Below, piece by piece: positions 7,548-15,104 of a DNA stretch of 53,368 nt. A program made the position numbers and the translations under genes. How positions within the stretch are numbered: the stretch's first letter is position 1; the number at the start of each line of letters is the position of its first letter. The DNA is from an uncultured Selenomonadales bacterium (GTDB lineage: Bacteria; Bacillota; Negativicutes; Selenomonadales; Selenomonadaceae): the NCBI GenBank assembly GCA_937877545.1, contig CALFJE010000150.1, positions 1 to 53,368 of the forward strand. The letters are read 5' to 3'. The notes under the pieces are model-generated. The model was not told where the DNA came from. It ran no database searches and saw only the letters and a program-made list of their open reading frames with translations.

Positions 7548-7624
7548 TGGTCGGGTTGACAGGATTTGAACCTGCGACCCCCGCGTCCCGAACACGGTGC
7601 TCTACCAAACTGAGCCACAACCCG
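7548..7624 (-). tRNA. tRNA-Pro (anticodon CGG), CCA encoded
   Basis: A 77-base cloverleaf on the minus strand. The acceptor arms are CGGGTTG and CAACCCG (7618-7624 with 7552-7558). The D arm is GCTC/GAGC. The anticodon arm CCGTG/CGCGG encloses loop TTCGGGA, giving anticodon CGG, which reads proline CCG. The T arm has the standard TTCAAAT loop. The discriminator A and CCA are encoded at 7548-7551. Confidence 0.96.
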
Positions 7625-7637
7625 TAAAACGTTAGCG

Positions 7638-7666
7638 ATTATAGCCGATTGATTTTCAAATTGCAA
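7638..7666 (-). promoter_or_regulatory. Promoter of tRNA-Pro
   Basis: On the minus strand TTGCAA (7661-7666) and TATAAT (7638-7643) are 17 bases apart and lie 13 bases upstream of the tRNA 5' end. Confidence 0.75.
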
Positions 7667-7669
7667 GCC

Positions 7670-8149
7670 CTACGCCGATAAAAATTGCCAGAGCTGTTCA
7701 ATCAGCGTGTTGACGTTTGTGGAGTGATTTGCCGTCTGCGCCAAGGAATTTATCTTGCGTTCCAAGTCGTCGGCGGATAAATCTGCGCGGAAGGCTTTGG
7801 CGTCGAGCGCGGCGCAATAATCGGCAAGCGCGTTGTAATGGATATTGTAGCGATTTTCGTAGAGGACGTGCACCAAATATTTAGCCAAGCCCGCCTGCAA
7901 CGGCGTGAAGGTGTCGAAGTTCAAAGCCGCCCGCCGCTCGTCGTCGCTGAGGTTGTAGTCCGCCCAATGCTTAAGCGCGTCGACGTTGCGGAAATGCTGT
8001 TCGTGTTCAAGGTCGGCAACAGCTTTAACGGAGACGGCACGCATAACCTCGGCAAAAGGCAGGTTAAAATAATTGGACGCCGCCTCGTCACAGAGCGCAC
8101 GCTCCTTGCCCGTGAGGTCGCCGCACGGATTGTATTCCTTCCTCGTCAT
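7670..8149 (-). CDS. Hypothetical protein (about 160 residues)
   Basis: A soluble, mostly helical protein of 159 residues without signal or membrane segment. It contains CGDLTGKERALCDE near the N-terminus and an acidic, Ala-rich middle (SDDERRAALNFDTFTP). I do not recognise the family. The ATG at 8147-8149 is chosen because GAGGAG at the end of the ThrE gene is well spaced for it; the GTG nine bases upstream sits too close to that site. It overlaps the ribosome site of, and is probably co-translated with, the exporter gene. Confidence 0.7.
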   Translation of the reverse strand: MTRKEYNPCGDLTGKERALCDEAASNYFNLPFAEVMRAVSVKAVADLEHEQHFRNVDALKHWADYNLSDDERRAALNFDTFTPLQAGLAKYLVHVLYENRYNIHYNALADYCAALDAKAFRADLSADDLERKINSLAQTANHSTNVNTLIEQLWQFLSA

Positions 8150-8154
8150 GATAA

Positions 8155-9489
8155 TCACTCCTCGTAAATTTCATTGAGCAACTTATCCTGCTTTTCCTTG
8201 CTGAGCCTGGCAAGTGAGCGGCTTGCAAAAATGCTCGGCAACGCCGCGCCGATAGTGATTGCCAAAATTATCAGCAGCGCGTCGACGCCCGATTGAACCG
8301 CCATCAGCAATTCATCAACCGTGATTCGGCGAATGTTTATCACCGCGAACAGGAACCGATAAATCAAGACGCCCGGCACGAGCGGGATAACCGCCGGCAC
8401 GATTAAAACCAGCGACGGCGTATGCAGCCAATGAACCGCCTCCATAGCGATAATACCGACCAAAGCCGCGCCCGCCAACGTCCCGACGGGTGCGCCAAAG
8501 CCCAGCTCGAAGATTAGGAAATTCCTCGTGCAGACGCAAATCGCTCCGCCGACAGCCGCCGCGATAAGCAGACGCTTGGGCAGATTGAAAAATACCGCGA
8601 AACTTGCCGCGCCCAGAGCCGCCGCCATTGCAAAAATCAGGAAATTACTTTCGGGACGCGTGGCGAGGCTCGTGAACGAATCGAAATCCGCCATGCCGAT
8701 AGCGAAGACAATCCCGAAGGTTATCGCGCCGACCATTACCAGCGTGTGCATTATCCGCGCCGAGGCACTGACCAGATAGGTGTTGAGCATGTCGCTGACC
8801 GCGTTAATCATCGGGACGCCGGGCACGAGGAAGATAGCGGCGGCAATGAGCGGTTGCCAGGGCGTGGCTGTCGGCAACAGGTGCGCAAAGTAACCAATGA
8901 TCGTTGCGGTGAATGCCGTGAACGTCAAGGCGACGTAGTGATTTATCCCGAAGCGTTCGACGCATTGCATTTGGACGAGCTTGGCGATAATCGCCGCAAC
9001 AGCCGTATAAATCGCCGCGTTGAAGTCGCAACCGAGCAAGATACCGAACGAGCCGCAACCCGTGCCCGCCGCCAATACCGTCATCCAACCGGGATAGCGC
9101 GGGCGTTTGGCTACGGCGTCAAGTTCGCCTTTGAATTCGTCAAGCGTGTAATGGTCGCGCAGTGCCCGCCACGTCAAGCGGCTCACGGCGGAGATAATCT
9201 TCATGTTGACGGCGTGCTTCGGGCATTTGCGAAAGGAGGTGTGCGAATGATGTTCGTCGCTGATATTTAGCATGAGCGTCGTATACATGATGTGCAGGTG
9301 AAATTTATCGGCGGGGATGCCCATGTACGCCGCGACCCTCGTCATATCGCGCACGATTTGACTTGTATCCGCGCCGTTCTCCATAAGCAGCTGCCCCACC
9401 GTCAAGATAAGCTCCGCCTTGCGTCCAATCTCCGTGAACGTCTCGCGCAACAGCTCCCGTTGCGTAGAGTAATAATTTTCGTCTTTCAT
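8155..9489 (-). CDS. thrE: Threonine/serine exporter family protein (ThrE, fused form)
   Basis: A membrane protein of about 444 residues of the ThrE/YjjP-YjjB family, which exports threonine, serine or related small metabolites. The soluble N-terminal part (ETFTEIGRKAELILTVGQLL, MENGADTSQIV, KCPKHAVNMK) is the YjjP-like half. About ten hydrophobic segments follow, with proline-rich turns FLVPGVPMINAVSDM and IPLVPGVLIYR, one in each half, as in fused ThrE proteins. The ATG at 9487-9489 is preferred over an upstream GTG. A TATAAT hexamer lies just upstream. The physiological substrate cannot be told from sequence. Confidence 0.88.
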   Translation of the reverse strand: MKDENYYSTQRELLRETFTEIGRKAELILTVGQLLMENGADTSQIVRDMTRVAAYMGIPADKFHLHIMYTTLMLNISDEHHSHTSFRKCPKHAVNMKIISAVSRLTWRALRDHYTLDEFKGELDAVAKRPRYPGWMTVLAAGTGCGSFGILLGCDFNAAIYTAVAAIIAKLVQMQCVERFGINHYVALTFTAFTATIIGYFAHLLPTATPWQPLIAAAIFLVPGVPMINAVSDMLNTYLVSASARIMHTLVMVGAITFGIVFAIGMADFDSFTSLATRPESNFLIFAMAAALGAASFAVFFNLPKRLLIAAAVGGAICVCTRNFLIFELGFGAPVGTLAGAALVGIIAMEAVHWLHTPSLVLIVPAVIPLVPGVLIYRFLFAVINIRRITVDELLMAVQSGVDALLIILAITIGAALPSIFASRSLARLSKEKQDKLLNEIYEE

Positions 9490-9539
9490 CTTAATCACCG
9501 CGCAGATTATAGCACGAAAAAGGGAATAGGGAATAGGAA

Positions 9540-10115
9540 TTAGTGGAGACCGTCGGGCGACTTGGCGAAAAGTTCTTCCAGCGGCATGTCGACGCCGAGC
9601 ACTTCTTTAATCTTAAGTGCCATCGATAAACTAATTTCACGCTTACCGTTGAACCAAGCCGATACACCCTTGAAATTATAGCTGAGCCTTTGCGCCAAAT
9701 CAGTCCGAGTTATCAGTTGCTTATCGAGTTCCGCCTGTAATACGGGGAAAACAGATTTCTTTCGCAGTGATATCGCTTTGTTGAGTCTATGCTTCGGTGG
9801 TTGAACATGACCTTTAGTCCCTTCGCCGCCGTCGGTGAGATTGTAACCGTTTGGAGCTTTGGTTTTGAGCACGGCAATCCAATACATTTCGCGCTCTGGA
9901 GCAATTTCGGCGTCGCACACTTCGATAACTTCAGCCGTGAAATTTTCCCAGCCATACTGGCGAATAGCTTTGTCGACGAGGGTGCAGATTTTACGTTTGT
10001 CCCCATAGTTCCAATGATGTTCCCCCATACGACGTTTAAAATTTTTGGTTGCTCCGACGTAACTCAAGCCGTTGAGCTTGTTAGTAAGCTTGTAAATCGT
10101 GATTTGTTCTTTCAT
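9540..10115 (-). CDS. GIY-YIG nuclease with C-terminal helix-turn-helix
   Basis: A 191-residue protein. Residues 5-95 form a GIY-YIG nuclease domain: IYKLTNKLNGLSYVGAT is the GIY/YIG pair, F-RRM-EH gives the conserved arginine and histidine, and ERE-YWI gives the conserved glutamate. Residues 140-185 (DKQLITRTDLAQRL, VSAWFNGKREISLSMALKI) look like an XRE-type DNA-binding module. This layout is typical of phage- or intron-linked homing nucleases, but no intron or split gene surrounds it. The start ATG at 10113-10115 has GGAG eight bases upstream. It stands alone between thrE and the aldehyde dehydrogenase gene. Confidence 0.88.
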   Translation of the reverse strand: MKEQITIYKLTNKLNGLSYVGATKNFKRRMGEHHWNYGDKRKICTLVDKAIRQYGWENFTAEVIEVCDAEIAPEREMYWIAVLKTKAPNGYNLTDGGEGTKGHVQPPKHRLNKAISLRKKSVFPVLQAELDKQLITRTDLAQRLSYNFKGVSAWFNGKREISLSMALKIKEVLGVDMPLEELFAKSPDGLH

Positions 10116-10169
10116 AGACACTCCGCCTTTCGTTGACAGCGCGGCAAGAGCGTGCTACAATTCGCAATA

Positions 10170-10236
10170 GGAAAAGCTCTGCGTTGCGCTTGGATTTTCT
10201 GTAACGAGTAAATCTTAGCACACGGAGGGCTTTTCC
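10170..10236. other. Long-stem hairpin upstream of the GIY-YIG gene
   Basis: GGAAAAGCTCT (10170-10180) pairs with AGGGCTTTTCC (10226-10236), ten pairs plus one G-U, enclosing 45 bases. It lies in the gene-free stretch before the nuclease gene. It may be a leader structure or a small RNA; no known RNA family is recognised. Confidence 0.4.
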
Positions 10237-10255
10237 GTCAACAAAGTACAAACAA

Positions 10256-10295
10256 AAATCGCCCTCCGAAATTAAGCGAAAGGCGATTTCTTTTT
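10256..10295. terminator. Bidirectional terminator between aldehyde dehydrogenase and GIY-YIG
   Basis: AAATCGCC (10256-10263) pairs with GGCGATTT (10282-10289), with T-runs on both strands. On the minus strand it follows the stop of the aldehyde dehydrogenase gene by about 20 bases. Confidence 0.75.
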
Positions 10296-10311
10296 GATTA
10301 TAAAGTTGGTT

Positions 10312-11799
10312 TCAATAGAGACCGCTGGGAGCCTCGCTAAGGCTTATGTAGATATTTTTCTTTTGAGTGTAGGCGTTCATGATGAGCTTGTGCGTTTCGC
10401 GCCCGATACCCGATTTCTTGTAGCCGCCGAACGGTGCGCCCGCTCTTAAGTCGTTATAACAGTTTACCCACATTCTTCCCGTCTCAATGGCGCGGGCAAC
10501 TCTGAACGCCCGATTGATGTCTTTTGACCAGACAGCTCCGCCCAAGCCGTATTCGCTGTCGTTCGCCATAGCGATAACCTCGTCCTCCGTGCTGAACTTA
10601 ATCACGACCGCAACGGGTCCGAAAATCTCTTCGCAAGCCACGCGCATTTTATTATCAACGTCGGCGAGCAACGTCGGCTCCATGAACGCGCCTTTTTCGC
10701 CGCCAACGACCGCAGCGCGTTTGCCGCCCGTGATAACCTGTGCGCCCTCCGCCTTGCCAATCTCCACGTAGTTCAGAATTTTTTCGAGCTGGCGATTGTC
10801 AATCTGACTGCCCATTTGCGTATCAGGCTCCCACGGCAAGCCGACTTTCACGCTTTCAAACTTAGCCTTCAGCGCGGCGAGGAATTTGTCATAAATTTTC
10901 TCCTGCACGAAGATACGCGACCCCGCGCAACAGACTTGCCCTTGATTGAACAGAATACCGAGACACGCGCCGTCAATCGCCTTGTCGAAGTTGCAATCGT
11001 CAAAGTAAATATTGGCAGACTTGCCGCCCAACTCCAACGTCGCGGGGATAAGCTTCTTAGCCGCCGCGTCCGCCACGGAGTAGCCGACCTCGGTGGAGCC
11101 GGTGAACGCCAACTTGCTGATGTCGGGGTGGTCAAGGATAAACTGCCCGCTCTTGCCGCCGCTGCCCGTTATGATGTTGAGGACGCCCGCCGGCAATTCA
11201 TTTTCAATCAGCTTGACGAATTCGAGAATGCTGAGCGAGGTGGTGCTTGAGGGCTTGAAGATAATGCAGTCGCCCGCCGCCAACGCCGGAGCCAATTTCC
11301 ACGCGCCCATAAGGAATGGGAAATTCCACGGAACGATTTGCCCGACGACGCCGATAGGCTCGTTGAGGATAAGGCTCAAGGTGTTTTCGTCAAGCACGGT
11401 GGCGGAGCCTTCCTCGGCGCGAATCACGCCCGCGAAGTAGCGGAAATGGTCGGAGCTCATGGGCACATCGATATTTATGGTCTCGCGAATGGGCTTGCCG
11501 TTGTCAAGCGTCTCAATCATGGCAAGGTGCTCGCGATTGGCGTCGATGATGTCGGCGATTTTGAGCAAGACAGCGGCACGCTCGGCGGGCGAAGTCTTTT
11601 TCCACGCGGGGAAAGCCTTCCACGCCGCCTTAACTGCGTCGTCAACGTCCTGCTTGCTTGCGGCGGCGCACTTAGCCAGAAAGTCGCCGTTGGCGGGATT
11701 ATACACGTCGAAAGTCTTGGAGCCTTCGGCGTCGCGCCATTGCCCGTCAATGTAGAGTTGATAGCTGTCCTGCCAAATTTTCTTCGGAGTAGTCGCCAT
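10312..11799 (-). CDS. NAD(P)-dependent aldehyde dehydrogenase
   Basis: A 495-residue cytosolic enzyme of the aldehyde dehydrogenase superfamily, which oxidises aldehydes to acids with NAD(P). Motifs are in order: VPWNFPFLMGAWKLAPAL (catalytic Asn), the cofactor loop FTGSTEVG, ELGGKSA with the general-base glutamate, FNQGQVCCAGSR with the nucleophilic cysteine, and EEIFGPV. Sequence style and length are closest to the betaine/phenylacetaldehyde-type dehydrogenases, but the substrate is not certain. The ATG at 11797-11799 follows GGGAGGG. It is monocistronic, with its own promoter and terminator. Confidence 0.95.
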   Translation of the reverse strand: MATTPKKIWQDSYQLYIDGQWRDAEGSKTFDVYNPANGDFLAKCAAASKQDVDDAVKAAWKAFPAWKKTSPAERAAVLLKIADIIDANREHLAMIETLDNGKPIRETINIDVPMSSDHFRYFAGVIRAEEGSATVLDENTLSLILNEPIGVVGQIVPWNFPFLMGAWKLAPALAAGDCIIFKPSSTTSLSILEFVKLIENELPAGVLNIITGSGGKSGQFILDHPDISKLAFTGSTEVGYSVADAAAKKLIPATLELGGKSANIYFDDCNFDKAIDGACLGILFNQGQVCCAGSRIFVQEKIYDKFLAALKAKFESVKVGLPWEPDTQMGSQIDNRQLEKILNYVEIGKAEGAQVITGGKRAAVVGGEKGAFMEPTLLADVDNKMRVACEEIFGPVAVVIKFSTEDEVIAMANDSEYGLGGAVWSKDINRAFRVARAIETGRMWVNCYNDLRAGAPFGGYKKSGIGRETHKLIMNAYTQKKNIYISLSEAPSGLY

Positions 11800-11829
11800 A
11801 AATTTTCCCTCCCAAACTGAATTGCATAC

Positions 11830-11860
11830 ATTATACCGCTTTGAAGTTATATCCTGTCAA
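11830..11860 (-). promoter_or_regulatory. Promoter of the aldehyde dehydrogenase gene
   Basis: TTGACA (11855-11860) and TATAAT (11830-11835) on the minus strand are separated by 19 bases, slightly longer than ideal. They lie about 30 bases upstream of the start codon. Confidence 0.65.
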
Positions 11861-11897
11861 GAAAAATTTTGCGCTTAAAGGAATTAGCGGCACCGCG

Positions 11898-11923
11898 CCG
11901 AATGTACAGGCAAACACATTCGG
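11898..11923 (+). promoter_or_regulatory. Hairpin in the hpf leader
   Basis: CCGAATGT (11898-11905) and ACATTCGG (11916-11923) form a perfect 8-bp stem with a ten-base loop, ending about 10 bases before the ribosome site of hpf. It could affect translation or mRNA stability. Confidence 0.5.
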
Positions 11924-11948
11924 CAACAGCGGAAGGAGTTGTTGAGAC

Positions 11949-12494
11949 ATGGCAACATTCAACATCAGGGGCAAGAACATCGAGATAACGCCGCCTTTGC
12001 GCGAGTACGTCGAGAAGCGCGTCGGCAAGATAACGAAGTACTTCGACAACATGGACGAGATCTCCGTATTGCTTTCGGTGGAAAAGGACAGGCAAATCGT
12101 CGAGGTTACGGCGGAGGTGCGCGGCGGCTTAATCCTGCGCGGGCAGGAGTCGAACGTCGACATGTACACGTCGATAGACTTGGTCGTAGAGAAATTGGAG
12201 CGTCAAATCCATAAGCAAAAGACGAAACTGGAGCGTCGTTTCCGCAACGGCGGCATGAGGTCTGAGGCGTTTGCCGAGTCCAAAGTACAAGTGGAGCGCG
12301 AGGACGAGGCGGAGTATCCGATAGTCAAGACGAAACGCTTTGTGGTCAAACCCATGGACGTGCAAGAGGCAATCATGCAGATGAACTTGCTCAATCATAC
12401 GTTCTTCGTTTTCCGCGACGCGCAGACGGAGGAGATTTGCGTGGTTTACAAGCGGACGGCGGGTGCATACGGCTTGTTGGAGTTCGACGGCTGA
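11949..12494 (+). CDS. hpf: Ribosome hibernation promoting factor, long form
   Basis: A 181-residue protein that binds the 30S subunit in stationary phase. The N-terminal domain (residues 1-100, FNIRGKNIEITPPLREYVEKRVGKI) blocks the decoding site. The C-terminal domain (from about residue 125, IVKTKRFVVKPMDVQEAIMQM to YGLLEFDG) mediates the 100S dimerisation used by the long form of Firmicutes. The length matches that class. A GGAAGGAG site precedes the ATG. The hairpin leader may couple it to growth state. A heptamer-repeat tract follows, then rpsU. Confidence 0.96.
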   Translation: MATFNIRGKNIEITPPLREYVEKRVGKITKYFDNMDEISVLLSVEKDRQIVEVTAEVRGGLILRGQESNVDMYTSIDLVVEKLERQIHKQKTKLERRFRNGGMRSEAFAESKVQVEREDEAEYPIVKTKRFVVKPMDVQEAIMQMNLLNHTFFVFRDAQTEEICVVYKRTAGAYGLLEFDG

Positions 12495-12556
12495 GAAAAA
12501 GCAATTAGGAATAACTCCTACTCCCTAATCCCTAATCCCCAGTCCCTAAAAACCCG

Positions 12557-12585
12557 TTGACGATTAAAAAGTTGCATGTTACAAT
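12557..12585 (+). promoter_or_regulatory. Promoter of rpsU
   Basis: TTGACG (12557-12562) and TACAAT (12580-12585) are 17 bases apart, about 48 bases upstream of the rpsU start. They lie directly after the heptamer-repeat tract. Confidence 0.8.
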
Positions 12586-12633
12586 ACGCGGGCAGTTAAA
12601 TCTTCGAGCAACAAGCGGAGGGAGGGAAATTGA

Positions 12634-12813
12634 ATGGCCAATGAAGTCAAAGTTGGGAAAAACGAATCCATAGACAGTGCTCTCCGCCGCTTTAAGCGCA
12701 CCTGTCAAAAAGCAGGAACGCTCGCCGAAGTTCGCAAGCGCGAACATTACGAAAAGCCCAGCGTGCGCCGCAAGAAAAAATCGGAGGCGGCTCGCAAGCG
12801 GAAGTTTCGTTAA
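12634..12813 (+). CDS. rpsU: Small ribosomal subunit protein bS21
   Basis: A 59-residue, very basic protein. It begins MANEVKVGKNESIDSALRRF and continues KRTCQKAGTLAEVRKREHYE, which are family hallmarks. The tail (SVRRKKKSEAARKRKFR) is the usual Lys/Arg-rich extension. S21 helps 30S subunits recruit mRNA by base-pairing at the ribosome site. The start has GGAGGGAGGG upstream. It has its own promoter and a strong terminator. In many Firmicutes rpsU sits with yqeY or a tRNA methylthiotransferase gene; here it stands alone. Confidence 0.96.
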   Translation: MANEVKVGKNESIDSALRRFKRTCQKAGTLAEVRKREHYEKPSVRRKKKSEAARKRKFR

Positions 12814-12834
12814 TCCTTAGACAAATAGAAAAGG

Positions 12835-12869
12835 CCGCCGGCTTCCTTGCGGATTGACGGCGGTTTTTT
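12835..12869 (+). terminator. Rho-independent terminator of rpsU
   Basis: CCGCC (12835-12839) and GGCGG (12859-12863) form the stem base, followed directly by six Ts. Confidence 0.8.
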
Positions 12870-12961
12870 CGTGACATGAAGATTTTTTTCTAATCAATGC
12901 TTAACAATCTTAATCGATAATAAGCGACGATTGACAAAAGGGAAGGAGACCGGTATGCAAT

Positions 12962-15100
12962 ATGCCCGAAAATAAATCCGCGCCGCCCCCGAATCGAACG
13001 GGAATAGTTTCGCTGATAAAAGTTCTTCAACACTTCGGCGTTAAAGAATTACAAGCAATCTACGACAAAAACCCCGAAACAGATAATGATCTCGATTGGA
13101 AGAAACTGCAAAAGCTGGCGCGAAAGTACAACATCCGCAGTACATTGGCAAGCCCGACCGTCGACGAATTGCGCGAAATAGAATTTCCGGCAATAGCGCA
13201 CATGCGGGACGGAGCGTATATCGCGCTGGGCAGTGCCAACGATGAAGTCGTCTTGGCGATAGACCCCCGCGAAAACAAGCCCAAGGCTATCCCTATTAAA
13301 GAATTCCTCGCGGGCTGGACAAACGAATTGCTCGTATTCTCGGCGGCGTTCAGCTGGGATTATTTCAAGAAACGCTACAATCTGGTTTGGTTCCTGCGCG
13401 TCATCAAGCACTACAAGAGACCGCTCGGCGAAATGTTGTTGGCGTCGCTGTTCCTGCAATTCATGGGTATCGGCTTCCCGCTTATCACGCAGGTTATCAT
13501 CGACAAAGTTATCGGCAACAACGGCATGTCCACGCTGACGGTTATCGGGTGCAGCATGGTCGCGTTCTTCTTTATGCAGTCGCTCTTGACCGCGCTGAAA
13601 ACTTACGTCCTGAACCACACGACCAACAAGCTCGATGCCATTTTGGGTACGCGGCTTTTCCGACATCTGATAGCATTGCCGCTACCCTACTACGAAAGCC
13701 GGCGCGTCGGCGATACAATGTTGCGCGTCGGAGCACTCGGCAGTATCCGCGAATTCCTCACCGGTACCGGCTTAATGACGACGCTCGACGTATTCTTTTC
13801 CGTCGTGTTTGTCGCGTTTATGTTCTGGTACTCGGTGCCGCTTACGCTAATCGCGCTGATAACCATTCCGCTCTACATGGTGCAAAACATCTGGGCAATT
13901 CCGATTATCAAGCGCAAAATCTCGGCGATGTGGGGTGCAAATGCCGCCAACAACGCCTTTATGATTGAGTCCATTACGAATATCGAAACCGTCAAGGCTT
14001 TGGCGGTCGAACCGCAATTCGTCAACAAATGGGAAAATCTTTTGGCGCGTTACGTCCGCATGTCCTTTGAGTATTCCAAATTCCAACTGTTCGTCAACGG
14101 CTTCAGTTCTCTTGTGCAGGCGGGTATAACTATGGCTATCCTGTGGTACGGCGGTCACATGGTCATGAACGGCGAATTTACGCTCGGTCAACTTATCGCC
14201 TTCCAAATGATTTCCCGCCAAGCTCTCGGTCCCATGACGAAACTTTTAACGATGTGGCCGCAAGTGCAAATGGTCGGGCTCGCGCTCGAACGTATAGGCG
14301 ACATCCTCAACACGCCGATCGAACCCGTCGTTCAGGAAATGGGAAAGCGCGGCGCACCGCGTATCGACGGCGGTATCGAAATTTCCGACGTGTCCTTCCG
14401 CTACCGCGTAGACTTGCCGCTCGTCCTGCAGAATATCAACTTGAGCGTCCTGCCCGGTCAGAAAATCGGTATCGTCGGGCGTTCGGGCTCCGGCAAGTCC
14501 ACGTTGACCAACCTTGTCCAGAACCTTTACATACCCGAAGCCGGCAGTATCGTTATCGGCGGCGTCAATACCCGCGAGGCGAATCTGTCTTGGTTGCGCG
14601 GACAAATCGGCGTCGTCATGCAGGAAAATTATCTGTTCAACTCCAGCGTGCGAGACAACATTGCCGTCAGCCGCCCCACCGCCACCATGGACGAAATTAT
14701 CCGTGCGGCGCGGCTTGCGGGTGCTCACGAATTCATTTTGGAGCTTAAGGAAGGCTACGACACCAAGGTCGGCGAACGCGGCGACAGCTTGAGCGGCGGG
14801 CAACGTCAGCGCGTGGCTATTGCCAGGGCTTTGCTTGCCAATCCGCCGATTCTGATCTTCGACGAAGCAACTTCCGCCCTCGACTACGAATCCGAACGCA
14901 TTATCCTAAACAACATGAACGCTATCGGAGCCAACAGGACAATGTTGATTATCGCGCACAGGCTCAGCGCGGTGCGTCATTGCGACAAGATTATCGTCAT
15001 TGAAAAGGGGCAAATCGTCGAGAGCGGCACGCACGACCAATTACTTGCGCTCGGCGGGCTTTATCGTTATCTCTACGACCAACAGGAAAGCAGAGGTTGA
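12962..15100 (+). CDS. Type I secretion ABC transporter, first of two (RtxB/HlyB-like)
   Basis: A 712-residue half-transporter that energises export of a protein through a type I secretion channel. Residues 5-125 form a C39-like domain. The position of the catalytic Cys in peptidase C39 is not Cys (NRTGIVSLIKVL), so it should dock substrates rather than cut them, as in HlyB. Residues 150-430 hold six membrane helices. Residues 470-700 are the ATPase with Walker A GRSGSGKSTL, signature LSGGQRQRVAIARAL and Walker B ILIFDEATSALD. The start has a wide 13-base spacing from AAGGAG, because an out-of-frame ATG with a six-codon ORF lies at 12955. The adaptor gene begins four bases after its stop. Confidence 0.93.
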   Translation: MPENKSAPPPNRTGIVSLIKVLQHFGVKELQAIYDKNPETDNDLDWKKLQKLARKYNIRSTLASPTVDELREIEFPAIAHMRDGAYIALGSANDEVVLAIDPRENKPKAIPIKEFLAGWTNELLVFSAAFSWDYFKKRYNLVWFLRVIKHYKRPLGEMLLASLFLQFMGIGFPLITQVIIDKVIGNNGMSTLTVIGCSMVAFFFMQSLLTALKTYVLNHTTNKLDAILGTRLFRHLIALPLPYYESRRVGDTMLRVGALGSIREFLTGTGLMTTLDVFFSVVFVAFMFWYSVPLTLIALITIPLYMVQNIWAIPIIKRKISAMWGANAANNAFMIESITNIETVKALAVEPQFVNKWENLLARYVRMSFEYSKFQLFVNGFSSLVQAGITMAILWYGGHMVMNGEFTLGQLIAFQMISRQALGPMTKLLTMWPQVQMVGLALERIGDILNTPIEPVVQEMGKRGAPRIDGGIEISDVSFRYRVDLPLVLQNINLSVLPGQKIGIVGRSGSGKSTLTNLVQNLYIPEAGSIVIGGVNTREANLSWLRGQIGVVMQENYLFNSSVRDNIAVSRPTATMDEIIRAARLAGAHEFILELKEGYDTKVGERGDSLSGGQRQRVAIARALLANPPILIFDEATSALDYESERIILNNMNAIGANRTMLIIAHRLSAVRHCDKIIVIEKGQIVESGTHDQLLALGGLYRYLYDQQESRG

Positions 15101-15104
15101 AACT

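Noticed and set aside
7486..7620. Longer start for the hydrolase
   Set aside because: The extension reads through tRNA-Pro.
9540..10115. Intron-encoded homing endonuclease reading for the GIY-YIG gene
   Set aside because: No split gene or intron structure flanks it; only the domain call is kept.
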